Positions 1-12,200 of a DNA stretch of 64,000 nucleotides are shown piece after piece. Position 1 is the first letter of the stretch, and every line of letters starts with the position of its first letter. The notes under the pieces are model-generated. The model saw nothing but the letters and a program-made list of their open reading frames with translations, was not told where the DNA came from and made no database searches. This stretch comes from Axinella damicornis (lineage: Eukaryota; Porifera; Demospongiae; Axinellida; Axinellidae): NCBI GenBank assembly GCA_963931865.1, contig OZ007506.1, positions 11,099,301-11,163,300 of the forward strand. Direction: 5' to 3'. The position numbers were made by a program, and so were the translations under genes.

Positions 1-3000
1 CCCTAGGAGGAAAAGCCGCCTTTCCCATCCTTTGCTTCTTTGCTTCATGAGCAACCGACTTCAGTGGAATTCTTGGCTGTTCCTGTTGGCTCTCGGATGG
101 GACAAATTTCTGAGCATTTTCGAAATCTGAACTAGTGGATTCATAATCCAAACTCGAACCTCCCCTCTCCTGCTGACTTGTCAAATTTCTCACCCTCTGT
201 TCGACATTCGTATGAGCAGCAGAAATCCTCGGATCCCAGACCAGGTTGCTCCGATGCATCACCTTTACTGGGGGTTCTTGCATTCTGGCGTCCTGCAACA
301 GGGCTCCATCTGGGACAGAGGGGAGGGAGCCCACCATTGCTGCGACTCCCCGGCTAGGTCTCTCAGAATGCCAGAAGATCTGTACGGGGTCGTGGTGCGC
401 AGAGATGGTCCTCCCTTGTTTCTTGGCAAGAACGGATGCTTCCTGCAAATTAAGGCACACAGAGATTGGTTAAGCTAGGCCATGAACTACTCCTAAACAT
501 CTTTCATTTTTTCTGTCACAGATCAATTGATGGGAGTAGTTTGCTGTGACTGAATGCAGTTATTACCCTGTTCGCGCATGCACGAAGCAGTGTTAAGCAA
601 TTGGTTTCGTCCGTCTGTATGTTTTCTGTCTGTCCAGTGAAATCACGTGATCTGCAGGGTTAAATGATTGTTTAAACCTGACAATAACATTGCAATCCAA
701 AATAAAATCTGCATCTGGGTACCTGGTAGTGACCAACGGTGGAGAACGTCTGGTGGTTTGAGTCACATTTCTTGTCACAGAGGCGTGTCCAGCGTAGGTA
801 TAATTGAAGCGCTGATTGCGCTAAGAATGCAATTATCAGAGAAATTTAAAGATAAACGCTCCTTTCTGTACTATTTGTCATGTAGCCCTACCTTCAAGTG
901 GTCAGCGACATCCCCTAACCCCCGAAACATCGGCTGCTAACAGAGGCTGGGAAGGGCGGTGGACTTCTTCGTTATTCTGGTACTGCCGTAAACCGTTGTT
1001 CTTCGAAGTTGGAGATGGCTGAAAGGTTCATAGAAGCTACGAAGGGGTATCATCAACCAACAGCGAAGTAAGTCCTCGTTACGAGCTGTTTAAACTGAGC
1101 TGTTTTTGACTCCTCGATTGATCGGTGACGTAACCCACAATAATTAGTAGTAAATTACGCGCGCACTCTTTGATTTCATTGGCCATCTCAAATTCCACAT
1201 GGGAAAGGTGTTAGTGACAAGAAATCGCAGTCAAAACACCAGACCTTCTCCGTGGAGGCGCGCGTGAAGGGCTGGGCACGAGACTAAGGTTGCTGCACTT
1301 GCACGGGCGCATTATTGCGAAAAGCGACGTCAGTACGTACAATTCTCAGCCATTATGAATCTCATTAGGGGCATGGTCAGAGGTTAGGGCAGACATATTA
1401 GGCCAGTGCAGGCATTATGTTTCCAGAAACGTTTACTGTGACGTCACACCCTCGGACCAATACTTTATTGAGTTGGTAGAACGTACGTACCACGTACGTA
1501 CCTACGCATCCAGCACTGTGTCTTGGCACTTCGGTGCCGAGACAAAAAATATTGCTATCACTGATTCTGAGTGTGCCTTCAGTACTGCGGGGCACACTGT
1601 GGACAGGAAGAGGGTAGCCCCATTCCCAAGCCAGGGAATGAGGCTAGGAAGAGGGCATGTCACAGACTCTGTAAATATAAATATGCTAGCTAAAAAAATC
1701 TTTTCAGAGCGTAACTGTAATGTACGCGTAGTTGGCACTAGCAAACTAGGTTGCTTCGTGTTGATGTCTTGCCACTGCTGTAGTTGCAACGATACCTGAA
1801 GTTCACTACTGTTATGGGGAGATACGGTGATATTGAATATGCATTCCTAAGGCACAATACTGATCAGGCACCCAAACTAGCCTGTTCCCAAGCTCTCCCA
1901 CAAGTGAACAAAAATTGAGGCTACACCCAAACCTGGGGCATGACTTCCTGCAATCTCATATGGATGAGTACATTATGCACACACACAAACAACATTATAA
2001 ACCCACAATTGCATTTGGTACACACCATAAACCATTTCTCACCCTATTGGCAAACTCCACAGTGGCATAGAGCTTCTGGGGGTTACTTCTCAGCCGTGCC
2101 ACTTCTCCAAACTGGGAGAAATGCTTCTTCAGAGTGACCGGATTGTTCAGTTCTTCCGGTATCCCTTTGACATGCAGTGCTTTGTTAGCAGAAGATGCAT
2201 ATTGCTCAGAAATGATATTTGAATCTTGAAAGATGTCTGATGGGTTATTGCCAGAATGAGCCTCCATTCCAGTCACAAAGAGTCCACCGGTGTGCAGTGG
2301 TGCTTGAAGCACAGGCCCAGAATTTGTATTGCCATCCTGTGGTCCAAATTCAATAAGCCCAGTGTCACTGTTTCGGAATGAAGGCAAAAGATGGGCAGAG
2401 GAGTCGTGGGTACTTAACAGGTTTGTGAGAAAAGGATTGTCAGAGCCAGTGGATACAGTTGGATCAGTACTCAACGGGAAGAGGTCTTGGGAACCAGGAT
2501 CACTAGTGAAGGGTGTGCGCAGGGCTGGTGGAGGTGGAGGCTCAACAAAATCAATCAAAGGTTGGTGACCCATGAAAGGTTTGGCGTGAAAATCACCTGG
2601 TAGATCTGAGATTGACACTGGAATGAAATCAGGACCATGGGTTATAAAACCAGGTACTGGAAACATTGCTTGTTGCTGTCCTTGTCTGCTGCCACTCACA
2701 ACAGCAGCATAGGTTGGAGGAGGCCCTGTCTGATTGGCCAAGCCGGAACTTAGAACCGGTATTTCCTGTTTAGCAATCTGAGCGAGAAAGGGGTTCTGAG
2801 CTGACTGAGGTTGTCTTCTGGGTGGTGGCATCGTTCCGGATCCAACAGTCTTGAGAAATGGATTGCCACCAAGACGCCCCCTCTGCCCTCTTCCTCTCGT
2901 TCCACCTCTCACTGCCGTACTTCCTCCCCGTTTGGCATCCTTTTGCGTTCGTTTGCCTGGTGGTGATGAAGTGGGATTCGTAATGTGCATGTATTTGAAC

Positions 3001-3002
3001 AT
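1..3002 (-). CDS. MCM3AP: GANP/MCM3AP-like mRNA export factor, 5' exons (partial)
   Basis: Two coding exons are visible: 3002-2043 and 442-1, with a phase-0 intron (donor AGG|GTGAG at 2043/2042, acceptor TTTGCAG|GAAG at 443/442). Exon 1 encodes a low-complexity N-terminus with a basic RG-rich stretch and three NPF-containing motifs (NPFLKTV, NPFLAQ, NPFLTN). A degenerate RRM follows at about residues 272-335 (ALHVKGIPEEL, then HFSQFGEVARL, then LYATVEFANR). Exon 2 continues in frame with EASVLAKKQGRT and VQIFWH, matching the order after the RRM in the GANP family (an ARKKG-type helix, then an IFWH motif). GANP scaffolds the TREX-2 mRNA-export complex at nuclear pores; the SAC3 domain would lie left of the window. 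The start is uncertain: ATG at 3002 or the in-frame ATG at 2990. The family call is from remembered motif order, not a search. Confidence 0.6.
738..1255. mobile_element. MITE-like TIR element in the GANP intron
   Basis: Terminal inverted repeats of about 40 bp lie at 738-778 and 1214-1255 (GGTGGAGAACGTCTGGTG... against its complement, both reaching TTCTTGTCAC). The interior shares blocks with an inverted copy at 23866-24300, for example 977-1033 against 24031-24100. There is no transposase. The rest of the 1.6-kb intron (443-2042) shows nothing else I recognise. Confidence 0.75.
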
Positions 3003-3239
3003 ACATTTGTGTGTGAGTGTGTGGAGGCGGTTAGCCCTAGGCTCCCCTAGTCTCGAGCTCGCAAGTCACATCTTCTGGGTGCACGTCTACAATCGTCTCC
3101 ATGCCAGAATGATGGCGCAAAAAGCCTGTATTAATCAATCGTAACTGATGTCATGGAAAAGCTCCTCACCAGGTTTCAGTGTCACAAATGGTTGGATATG
3201 ACATATCACTTAATGACCAGGTTGATAGTGGTTGTTGTA

Positions 3240-3975
3240 TTGTCATACTGTAATTGGTCCCCCCCCAAAAGCGGTCCCCCCGGACGTCCACGGCAGAATA
3301 ATTGGTCCCCCCTGGGACCATCCATGGCGCTGTAAGCAGTCCCCCCTTGCCGTAATTGGTCCCACTAGTTGTTCACTAGCCCAAGTCAACTATGAAGCGA
3401 GGAAGCATAAACAGACGCGAATGGAGAGTCTGCACCATCCATCAGGAGGCCATGTAGTCCAAGTTATAGTATCAGGAGCCAATAACGCTCCTGAAAGTAT
3501 TTATAAGTCACGCATGCATGATAGCAGGAGCGCATCATGCGTACTCGTTCCCACACGGTTTAGCTCAGAGTATGCAACGAAGATAACACACAAAACAAAT
3601 TTAATGCTGCAAAACCATTCCTTCGTAGTCAGTGTAGCCTCTATAAGTACAGAAATATACTGATCTTTGTTGGAGGTTGGTATTCATCACTTAATCTCGT
3701 TGTCAGACCAAAACGACCGCCCAATGTGGATCACTTGGACGGGCTCAACTTGAACAGCCAAGCTGGACAACCTTACCTGTACGTACCCCGCCGAGCACTC
3801 GTCACAGATCCTGCATCTATGGGGTGGGATCATCTACAGCATGGGGTGGGATCATCTACAGCAAGGGGGGACCAGGTATGGCTGCGATATTTGGTCCGGG
3901 GGGACCGATTATTCTGCCGCAGACAGTCCGGGGGGACCGCTTTTCAGGGGGGACTGTCCACGGTGTGACAGTATC
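3240..3975. mobile_element. Inverted-repeat element rich in GGTCCCCCC blocks
   Basis: The left end (TAATTGGTCCCCCCCC, AAAAGCGGTCCCCCCGGAC, GGCAGAATAATTGGTCC) recurs inverted at 3883-3975 (GGACCGATTATTCTGCC, GTCCGGGGGGACCGCTTTT). This is a foldback or TIR element of about 735 bp without a convincing ORF. It fills most of the gap between the GANP-like gene and the small ORF at 4404. The rest of 3003-4403 shows nothing I recognise. Confidence 0.65.
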
Positions 3976-4403
3976 ACCACTGATCACTAATTACCCAATC
4001 ACACTGTGCACAATCCCATTCCATTGGGACAACTCAAACGCATGCCCACACCATCATTCCCCATTCAAAAAAGTATGATGTACAAGACTAAAGCTACCCA
4101 TGTCCATGTGCCATGTTATAGCATATTATGTTACACAGGCACTGACCAACTGAGCTTGGAGAGAGCTTCTTCCCAGACTGAGAAAGCCTTCTGATAGCCT
4201 GCTTTTTCTGAAAGAGATCAGTCGAACTCTTGATGAATCAAGAACTATGCTGCAGTGTATGCCATGCGATCATAACACCAAATATTTCACCTTCTTTTGA
4301 ATGAAGTCTTTCCCGTACATTTTCACGACTCGAACTAGTAACTCGCTGTGTAAATTGGCCCCTTCAAACAGGGTTAAAGCATAAGTTACGTCATTACATT
4401 ACA

Positions 4404-4616
4404 ATGGCGACTGCTGTGAAGGATGTAGTGGGGGTTCGATTGTTGAATGAACGCGGAGTATCGACAGCTGAAATGGACCAACATCTCCGCGAATTTCTCA
4501 GAAGGCGACATGTCAAGAGCGGACTATCTAGCGAGGACTACACTAGTCTCCAGGCGCTACAGAAAGCACTGAAGCTCGAAACCCGACAACTTGAAGAGGG
4601 CAATCAGAAATTTTAG
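4404..4616 (+). CDS. Hypothetical 70-aa helical protein
   Basis: Single-exon ORF from ATG to TAG. The product begins MATAVKDVVGVRLLNERGVS and is charged and probably helical, with alternating K/R and E/D and no Cys. It has no signal peptide or membrane segment. A CRE-like TTACGTCA lies just upstream at about 4386-4393. A full CRE (TGACGTCA, 4621-4628) overlapping an octamer (ATGCAAAT, 4628-4635) lies just after the stop. It converges with the DsbA-like gene that ends at 4763. I do not recognise the family. It could be a small gene or the first exon of a longer transcript; chance is not excluded. Confidence 0.35.
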   Translation: MATAVKDVVGVRLLNERGVSTAEMDQHLREFLRRRHVKSGLSSEDYTSLQALQKALKLETRQLEEGNQKF

Positions 4617-4762
4617 CCATTGACGTCATGCAAATAGTTCCATATGATCATGTATATACAAAAAGAGCTGTCCATCCAGCAGCAGCTCATGCCAAAAGAA
4701 AACAGAAATTGAATGAAAATATGAAGTAAACTGTACAACTCCATGAGCAATTGTTTGGCAGT

Positions 4763-7700
4763 CTACACCTTTGAGAGCACCTTCAGTCTGCTGAAGACAC
4801 TCACAAATGTATCCACCGGCTGTGCACCTGAAAACTGCTGCTTGATTTGTGGATTCTCCTTCAAGCTGATCTCAAAGTGGGGAACAGCAGAAATACCTGG
4901 ACACAAAAACACAGACACATGAACGCAGTCCTGCAGCCATACTTTCTCTCTGCACCTCTTACCTTTCCTCATTGCCTCTCTGATCCCATCTTCAAAGCAC
5001 TGCACAGCCGCCTTGTCCTGCAGTGAGGCTAATGCTTTCTCAGGGTCCAGTCCAACCTCCTCCAACATTGCTCGTAACACTGGCTCTGAGTTGACATTCT
5101 TCCCTTCTGAAAAATACGACCTGAACAGTATCTGTATGTGTGTAGCATGTGTGTTGGCATGCACAGCATGTGTACGTGTGGTTTGTGTTATGTATATTAT
5201 GAGAGAAATTCATGATTCATAATGTCTAATGCTTTACCTCCTGCATCTGGTGCTGCTTGCCCTCCTTGGCTGCATGTTCTAGAAGGATGTGAGCCTTCTT
5301 GGTTGGTACAACCAATCGACTGGGGTTGAATGTAATACCCTGCAAGAAGAGTGTGTAAGACTGACCAATGTATATCATAGCACACCATCTGCCTTGCACC
5401 ACAAGGCCATCTAGGGCTTTGTAAGAAGTGAGATGGATTCTCTGGTTGATCATGGTTAGTTTAGCAGTTTGGAAGTGTCAACTGTTCCTAAGGGTAACTA
5501 CAAACACTGGACCCAGGGGACCGAGGACCCAAGGATCTTTTAGCTGTTATGTGAAACAGAAATGCAACTACAAGCCCAAACTCACGGTTATATCATTGCT
5601 TTGAGTATGCAAGTCAGCCACAATTGGAAGACATTTTCAGCAGACAGTGCTATCCTCTAGCTTGTTTTCGTCACTTTTCCACTTCTAATCCTACCTCCTC
5701 CCAGGCCTCTCTGTTTGCATCCACAACACTACAACCCTAACCCTAACCCTAACCCTAACAAAGCTACTATGTACATTGAAGTGAAAATGCACTTGACCTT
5801 TGTCCTTAGGAAATGTATCACTATATAGCACTGCACTTTGATCTATAAGTCCACTCTATATTAATCTAGCCTCATTGCCCACAGGCCTGGAGACAAGCTA
5901 ACTTGCATACTCAAGGCAACAACAAGCCGTGAGTTTTACATCAGCACACATTGCTTTCTGTCTCAGGTAACAGCTGAAGAACCTTGAGTCCCCGGATCCT
6001 CAGGTCACTGGTCCTAGGCTCCAGTGTTTATAGTTACCTTGTCCTTGGTTGGTATGAACTTCGCATACTTTCAAGGGGCAACCACACTCCTGGTAGCTGT
6101 TGCAACCCTGGTTGTTATTGCTGGTAGAGCAAGCTATCACTAGGTATTGCCGCTCGTTCCAATTAACACACATCATGTGATCATGAGGACCATGCTCAGA
6201 TCGTATCGAGTCAGCAATGGAGGCCAAAGGGACGACAAGAAATGGTTACATTGCTCACAACTTCGCCAGCACAGTGATTTTCAGCGTCAGTAAACAACAG
6301 CAACCACGACTATGTGGTCAGAATCTCAAAGAGAGCACTCGAGCAATGGCAGCTGACAGGAAGACAAAAGTGCTCATAACTCCACCACCAGGTGAGTTTT
6401 GGCACAATTATTACACTTGCGTCACTGCATGATAGCCATCACAACAGTGTAGTCAGAGACCTTTCCTGGGAACTATTAAGTTAGATATTATTTATTTACT
6501 TATGCAGTATAGTTTTCTCCCTACCAGGCACAATTTTAACGTACACGATACCATAAACCATAGTTGTGTAGTACATTACAGTACAGTTCATAGTATATGA
6601 AGAACCTACCACAGCCTTTCCATGTTGTGCAATGGGTGACTGCCCAGAAAGGAAACGCTCTGCAGCTGCCTCACCAAACTTCATTTGCAGGTAATCTGTC
6701 AGTGGTATCCCCTCCTCTGGAGTACAGTGTAGGTTCACAGTTTGTATCAGAGTAGTACACTACACGGTACACCGTATACTCAGCCACACCAAATTGTTTC
6801 ACAAATCCATCCGGTCTATTTTATTACAGATTACAAATTGGCTTGTATCAGTGGGTGCGGTATAATTAGGGTGTGGTATAATTATGTGCTCACATGAGCT
6901 AATCATGGCTACATCTCATGTGTACTGGTCAAGGGCGGTCAGGAAGTAGTCTCGTGGGGCCAGACCCACACGGAATGGAGGGTCTGGTCAATTACCAGCC
7001 TCGTTCACAATCCCACGGCCAGATTTTTGTCGCTTGCAGTAGAGTAAAGCGGGGAGGGCCTGGTACATTTCCTCACGTGAGTGACGTCAAGGGTAGAAAG
7101 ACAGTAGCAAGACCTAAATGAACGTGGGCGTACTGGGCCTCAGAACAGCAACAAGAGCGAAGATACCAGGTAACATACCACATGTATCTAGCTAGCGGGG
7201 GACGACTGTCATACTCACCGAGCGTTGAACGTGTGGATGGTTGCAAAACGTAGTGTCTTCATCCTGAAATTTTGCCATTTGTCGATTATGTCATGCTCAC
7301 GTGAGGAAGTGTACATGTACCCAGGCCCTCCCCGCTTTAATGTATTGCAAGCGACGAAAAGCTGGGCGTGGGACTGGGAACGAGGCTAGTCAATTACCAA
7401 TCTGTTTTTGACACCCCAGCAAAACTCTGGGGAATCAAAGCTGCAATAGGCTTCCATTCAAGCTAATGAGTTCATACCTTGTTCTACGTGAGTAAACAAA
7501 AAACAGTGGCGGTTAACGCGCGCCGTGCGAAATGTATTGGGAAATGTATACTTAAGCTTGCTAACCAAAAATCTCTGGTACAAACAGCGTGAGCAACTTG
7601 ATTCTGGCGGTGGAGGTGCGCTGTCACAAGGTGCAGGGCATGACGGAAGCTTTTTTTGATAGCATAATCCCTGGCAAATTATTTATCTGCTGTCTCGCTT

Positions 7701-8319
7701 GAGAAAAGCGGTAAATACGGCTTTTTGGTGAACTGAACTGCTCGTTTTTGTTCGTACCAGAGATTTTTGGTTAGCGAGCTTAAGTATACATTTCGCATGG
7801 CGCGCACACGAGTATCCCGTAACCTTAACAGTACTTGAACAGGTGTACGTGCTGACTGCACAGAACACGTATCATTGCAACTTGACCAGACCCTCCCTTC
7901 TGTGTGGGTCTGGCCCCGTGAGATTAGTCAGAAATTAAGTTGGACTGTGGTCAAGTGTTTGTGGAAAGATAATTCATATTCCTTTCATTTTTACCTGCCA
8001 CCCAAGTCAAAATTTGGGGCTGGTCTGTCCGTGAAATGCAAATCGATTTGGCACATCTCACCTGGAATGGGTATTTGTTGGTTTAGAAGGAACGGTTTCC
8101 AGCGAATGTGGAAATCAAACTCTTCTTTCAGATGTTCCACTGCTGTGTCCAGCTGCTTCTTTCCAACCCAACACCTGGAAGAACGAAAGAGTAACCAGCA
8201 CAGAGTTGAATTGCATCATAATTATCATAAATTGATGCAGCGTCTTACCAAGGACAGACCACATCTGATGTTATGTCCACATTCACTTGTAGCTTAGACT
8301 TTCTCAAAGAGCCTTCCAT
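4763..8319 (-). CDS. DsbA/FrnE-family thiol oxidoreductase
   Basis: Six exons read by hand: 8319-8249, 8174-8062, 6716-6610, 5339-5238, 5131-4963, 4896-4763. They join in phase to 231 residues, about the usual length for the family. Residues 15-30 read DITSDVVCPWCWVGKKQL, with the CPWC redox motif at the end of a first beta strand. A helical insert follows (EGIPLTDYLQMKFG), then the family's HILLEHAAKEGKQ helix, LFRSYFSEGKNV, and a C-terminal GISAVPHFEIS carrying the cis-Pro (VP) next to the active site, then FSGAQPVDTF. FrnE-like DsbA proteins are thioredoxin-fold dithiol oxidases or isomerases, typically cytosolic, and no signal peptide is seen. The start ATG (8319) opens the first exon in a shared divergent promoter. 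The introns hold several transposons. The assignment rests on motifs and clean phasing. Confidence 0.85.
5735..5758. repeat. Interstitial telomere-like (CCCTAA)4
   Basis: Four perfect CCCTAA hexamers (TTAGGG on the other strand) lie inside an intron of the DsbA-like gene. Confidence 0.9.
6950..7923. mobile_element. Composite TIR element in a DsbA-like gene intron
   Basis: Outer inverted repeats of about 40 bp: TCTCGTGGGGCCAGACCC at 6950 against GGGTCTGGCCCCGTGAGA ending at 7923. A second element of the GAGGCTA family lies inside at about 6997-7391, related to 45600-45997 in opposite orientation. A third inverted-repeat pair (about 7525-7590 against 7745-7805) lies between 7525 and 7805. No transposase ORF. 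Confidence 0.7.
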
Positions 8320-8524
8320 CCTTGCAGCTGTAGTCAAGGTTTTTCGAAAATGAAAACGTAAACTAACACGGTCACTGTTTCTCTTCACCAAATTCAGTAA
8401 CATCATTTATTAACCCTGTAACTGCTGAGTTGCTACACTCAGCAGTCACGTGTAAGCCCATATGACGTCATTGGAATAACCCGCGGATCGCGATATCCAT
8501 ATCGATCGCGGAAGGTAAATAAGG
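8320..8524. promoter_or_regulatory. Bidirectional promoter with CRE palindrome
   Basis: Only 205 bp separate the divergent ATGs of the DsbA-like gene (8319, -) and the TMEM-family gene (8525, +). A perfect CRE/ATF palindrome TGACGTCA sits at 8463-8470. An inverted repeat CTGCTGAGTTGCTACACTCAGCAG lies at about 8423-8446, and a GATCGCGATATC/ATATCGATCGCG near-palindrome at about 8487-8510. No TATA box is evident. Confidence 0.6.
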
Positions 8525-8980
8525 ATGCAGGTTGGCACTGTGTTGCTGCAATACTTCAGACTCTCGTGGATCCTGGGTCTGCATGGGGTATTTGTGGCGC
8601 TGTTACTGTCCAGAGTTCTCCAAGAGACGGGTTGGAACTGGTTCCTAACCTTCATCCCGCTCTTTTTGTTCGATGGTCTCGCTGCTGTGTACTGGGTGTT
8701 CTACCTCATTGGTTACATTGTGAGGAAAGTGAATGAGGAGGAAGAGGAGGAGTCAGTGTGCTTCCCCAAACAGACTATGTCAATAGTGGTGTTGATATTT
8801 TATGCAGGTGGACTACCACTGAAAGTTGCAGCTGAAATACTGCTGTGTTTTGCTCTCACAAACTCTGTCCCACTCTATGTTCCAGGAATTCTCTTCTGCC
8901 TTCTGTTCTTGGGAATTGGTATCATTCTAACTTTCTACAGTCTCAAGCCACCACTTGCACTCATCCCAAGATACTGTTAA
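8525..8980 (+). CDS. Four-pass membrane protein, TMEM185/60/203 family
   Basis: Single-exon ORF of 151 residues. It has four hydrophobic segments at about 9-28, 39-66, 82-110 and 116-141, and an acidic loop (VNEEEEEES) after the second. The segment GWNWFLTFIPLFLFDGL matches the hallmark WNWFLxFIPxxxFD of the Tmemb_185A family (TMEM60, TMEM185, TMEM203). Human TMEM60 and TMEM203 are about the same size. Family members sit in ER or related membranes; function is poorly defined. A canonical AATAAA lies at 9121-9126. It shares a promoter with the DsbA-like gene and converges with the transporter that ends at 9253. Which family member it is cannot be decided here. Confidence 0.75.
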   Translation: MQVGTVLLQYFRLSWILGLHGVFVALLLSRVLQETGWNWFLTFIPLFLFDGLAAVYWVFYLIGYIVRKVNEEEEEESVCFPKQTMSIVVLIFYAGGLPLKVAAEILLCFALTNSVPLYVPGILFCLLFLGIGIILTFYSLKPPLALIPRYC

Positions 8981-9120
8981 ATTGATGGACCTCATGCACT
9001 GGGTGTACCTTAAGTCCTTCATTTCTTGATTCATATCCCCCTCATGCATCTTATGTATTTCTTATGATCATCCAGATGTATCTGGTTTTGTACGAAATTT
9101 ACTCACAACCATCTCTTGTG

Positions 9121-9126
9121 AATAAA
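9121..9126 (+). terminator. Polyadenylation signal AATAAA
   Basis: Canonical hexamer 140 bp after the stop of the TMEM-family gene. Confidence 0.65.
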
Positions 9127-9252
9127 ACACATCTCTGCCAGGGTTTAACTTTCTGTTCTGCATGGTCAGTGTAGTTCATGAGAAGTCTAATAATATTTAT
9201 AATGACAAAAATAATGAGATCTGATAAAGCTGCACATCAACCATTATATATT

Positions 9253-12200
9253 TCACTTCTTTCCCTCATACTTGCTCTGTATGTCCTCCAGAGTTTTCCC
9301 TTTGGTCTCAAATACACAAACCAAAACAAAGAAAACAGAGATGAGGTTTACGACACCAAAAGACCACCAAGCAAACCATGGTGTCACTGTCTTGGAGTAT
9401 TTTGGGTAGAAACCTGTCACTATGGCAGCAGTACCAGAATTGACCATGGCAATGATCCCACTGGCCACTCCTCGAACCTGCAAAGGCAACATCTCACCAA
9501 GAAGCACCCAAGGGATTGGACCCCAGCCAACAGTAAAGAATGCACAGAAAAGAAAGACACTGACAATGGCAAGGGGAGCATAGTGGGGGTTACAAGGTGC
9601 ATCGGTAGTGGCGGCGCTTTGCAGCCACGTATCAGACAAGTTTACATTAGTATTACTGTGACAAAGTGATGGCCTGGTTAAGAAGAAATGAGTACCAAGC
9701 ATAATGGTACTCAGAACAGTGCCTACTCCACTCACTACTAGAAGAACTTTGCGACCCGCAATGTCAACGAAAACTATGGGAACAATTACCAGTAGACCAG
9801 CAGCACCAATAGTGTATACGGAGGCCAGTTTGGGATGTGGAACACCTGCTTCCTTGAAGATGATGGCAGCATAAGGTGATAACGCACTGATACCGCCTAC
9901 CATCTGGAAGAACATGATGACTACCATGATTAAGAACGGAATTAGTACACTTCTTCTCTTAAAAGCTTTCAAAACTTGGACCACGTTCGGATTGGTGATC
10001 TCTGTGAGAACAATTTCCATATCTTTCAGTTCCTTCTCAATTCCAATTTTTGGCCCTCGCAGGAACTTTAATGAAGCGATGCTCTGTGACTTGTAACCTT
10101 TTGAGAGCAACCATTTTGGTGTCTCTTTGAGCCATACCATCATCAGTTCAAAGGCTGTGACAATCCCAGCTGCTACCAGAGCAACATAGTAGTAATGGAA
10201 GCCTTGAATAGAGCCCACACCAAAGACAAGCACCATACCAATTCCTAGAAAAATCTGAGTGAATGATCCATATATGCCTCTCAGTTTTGCAGATGAAATC
10301 TCTCCATGGTAAACCTGTCAAGTGCAAAGATTAACATTGTATAAACAGAGTAACTTAGTAGTAACCAGTATGGTGTTTAGAATATTATCATCAGCTACCT
10401 AGTAGAATACAGGACATTGTGGGGCGAGCATGCTATAAGCATTTTGGAGGGAAAGAGGTACATGTATCAAAAGTTCCCGAGTGTCAGTATGGCTACATGT
10501 AACCCTACTATATGCATGCAAGAGGGATTTTTCTTCTCCTACAGGCTAGGGATGCACTTAGCCAGGTACGAGCTGGGGAACGAGGCTAGGATGCAGTCAG
10601 TCCTAACCCAAAAATCGAGAAGAAGGGGTATCTTTATTCCCCCCTCCCCTCCCCTTCCTGGAGGGGACATTACAGGGGTGGATCCAGGATTTTAGAAAGG
10701 GGGGTTCTTTTATATGCAGGGCTGCTGCCGAAGGCAGTCCACAGAGGTGTGTAGTGCCGATCAGTCCGTGTGAAGCGTGGAGAATTTTTTTGCCTTTATT
10801 TTTCGGTTATCAGGATGGGCTCTCATGACACCTTCATGCTTTGCACAGCAAGTTCCAGATGTAAAAGGATTGCAGGACCCGGGGCCACCATGTGCTTCCG
10901 TTTCTTGCTCAAATTTCGCTCACGCAACGTAATACGTACGTACACGTAAATATACCAGATTGTGGTCTCCTCGTTCCCAAGCCATTTGGTTCAGCCAGGT
11001 GTTGCAGTGTAATGGCAGCTAGTTAGTAACTGAGCGCTCGATGTTGCCCTCGATGCTCGTCACCGTTGCAAGCAAGCGCTTGAAATTATAGGTTGAAAGT
11101 AAGGTAAGTTCTTTATTAATTCAACTGTAGGAAGGGGGGTTTGACCGAACCCAACGAACTACCCCTGGATCCGCCATGCATTTAGCCATGGGTTCTGGGT
11201 GGGGGCCCTGCTTTAAAAAAAAGAATGGACTACTCACAGGTACAGCCTGGTAGGAACACCCCACTCCCACCCCAGTCAGCAGCCTCCCAGTGAGCAGCAC
11301 AGCTTTGAAGGCAGTTACATCTCCTATCAGGTTGGCTAGAGCAATCATCAGGTACCCTACTAGATAGGGCAGCCCTGCAAACAAGAGTGCCATCTTCCTC
11401 CCCCAGTGGTCTGCAATCCATCCCGTAATGGGACCACCAAATAGTGCCCCAACGGATGCAAAGGCCTGAGTGTGGCAGATTTAAAAAAAAGGAGTCTTTT
11501 AGTCTCATTCCAAGACTCTCAGTGCAACATTTCTGGTTTGTGTAAATGAGGTCTGGGAATGCGACTACAGAGTCTCTGTAGTATTTTAGATACAATGTTT
11601 GGCCAAAGATGAGTGGCGTGTGCATGTGCAGCAGGGGTAGAGTGATCAGTTTGTCTGTCAGTCAGTCAGTCTGTCTGTCTGTCCGTCCAAGCGGTTTGAT
11701 CATGAGCAGTGAAGGCCTTGTTGAACTATTTCAGGATAGAAGTGTCAGAATTCAGAAAATACTAGCGTCTACATAACTCAGAGACCAGAGATCCACTCGA
11801 GAGGATGAAAAAAGTTGTGTGAATGTCGACAATTAGCTGTTCTAATTTATACAACTTGACCACACCCTGTTTCTAACATTACTGCCAATTAAACTTACAG
11901 TATCTTATCATGCTGCCCTAGCTATCTTATCGTGCATGCTGTATTGAATGATCTGCAGTTAAGTCGTGCACGGGGTACGTGCTCTGCTGAGCACCTCTAG
12001 TTATATTGTCTATGCGAGAAATGGGGCACAACTCACTCCAACCATGGATAATAATATAGACTATGTAGTCTATATCGATGCTCCAACATTAATTACTATG
12101 TGCCTGAATGTGCAAGCAGCGTTAAGTAATCGATCTGCTTGTCTGTGTGTGTGTGTGTGTATCAGTCATCTATCAACGTTTTGGGTAGTTACAGTGATTC

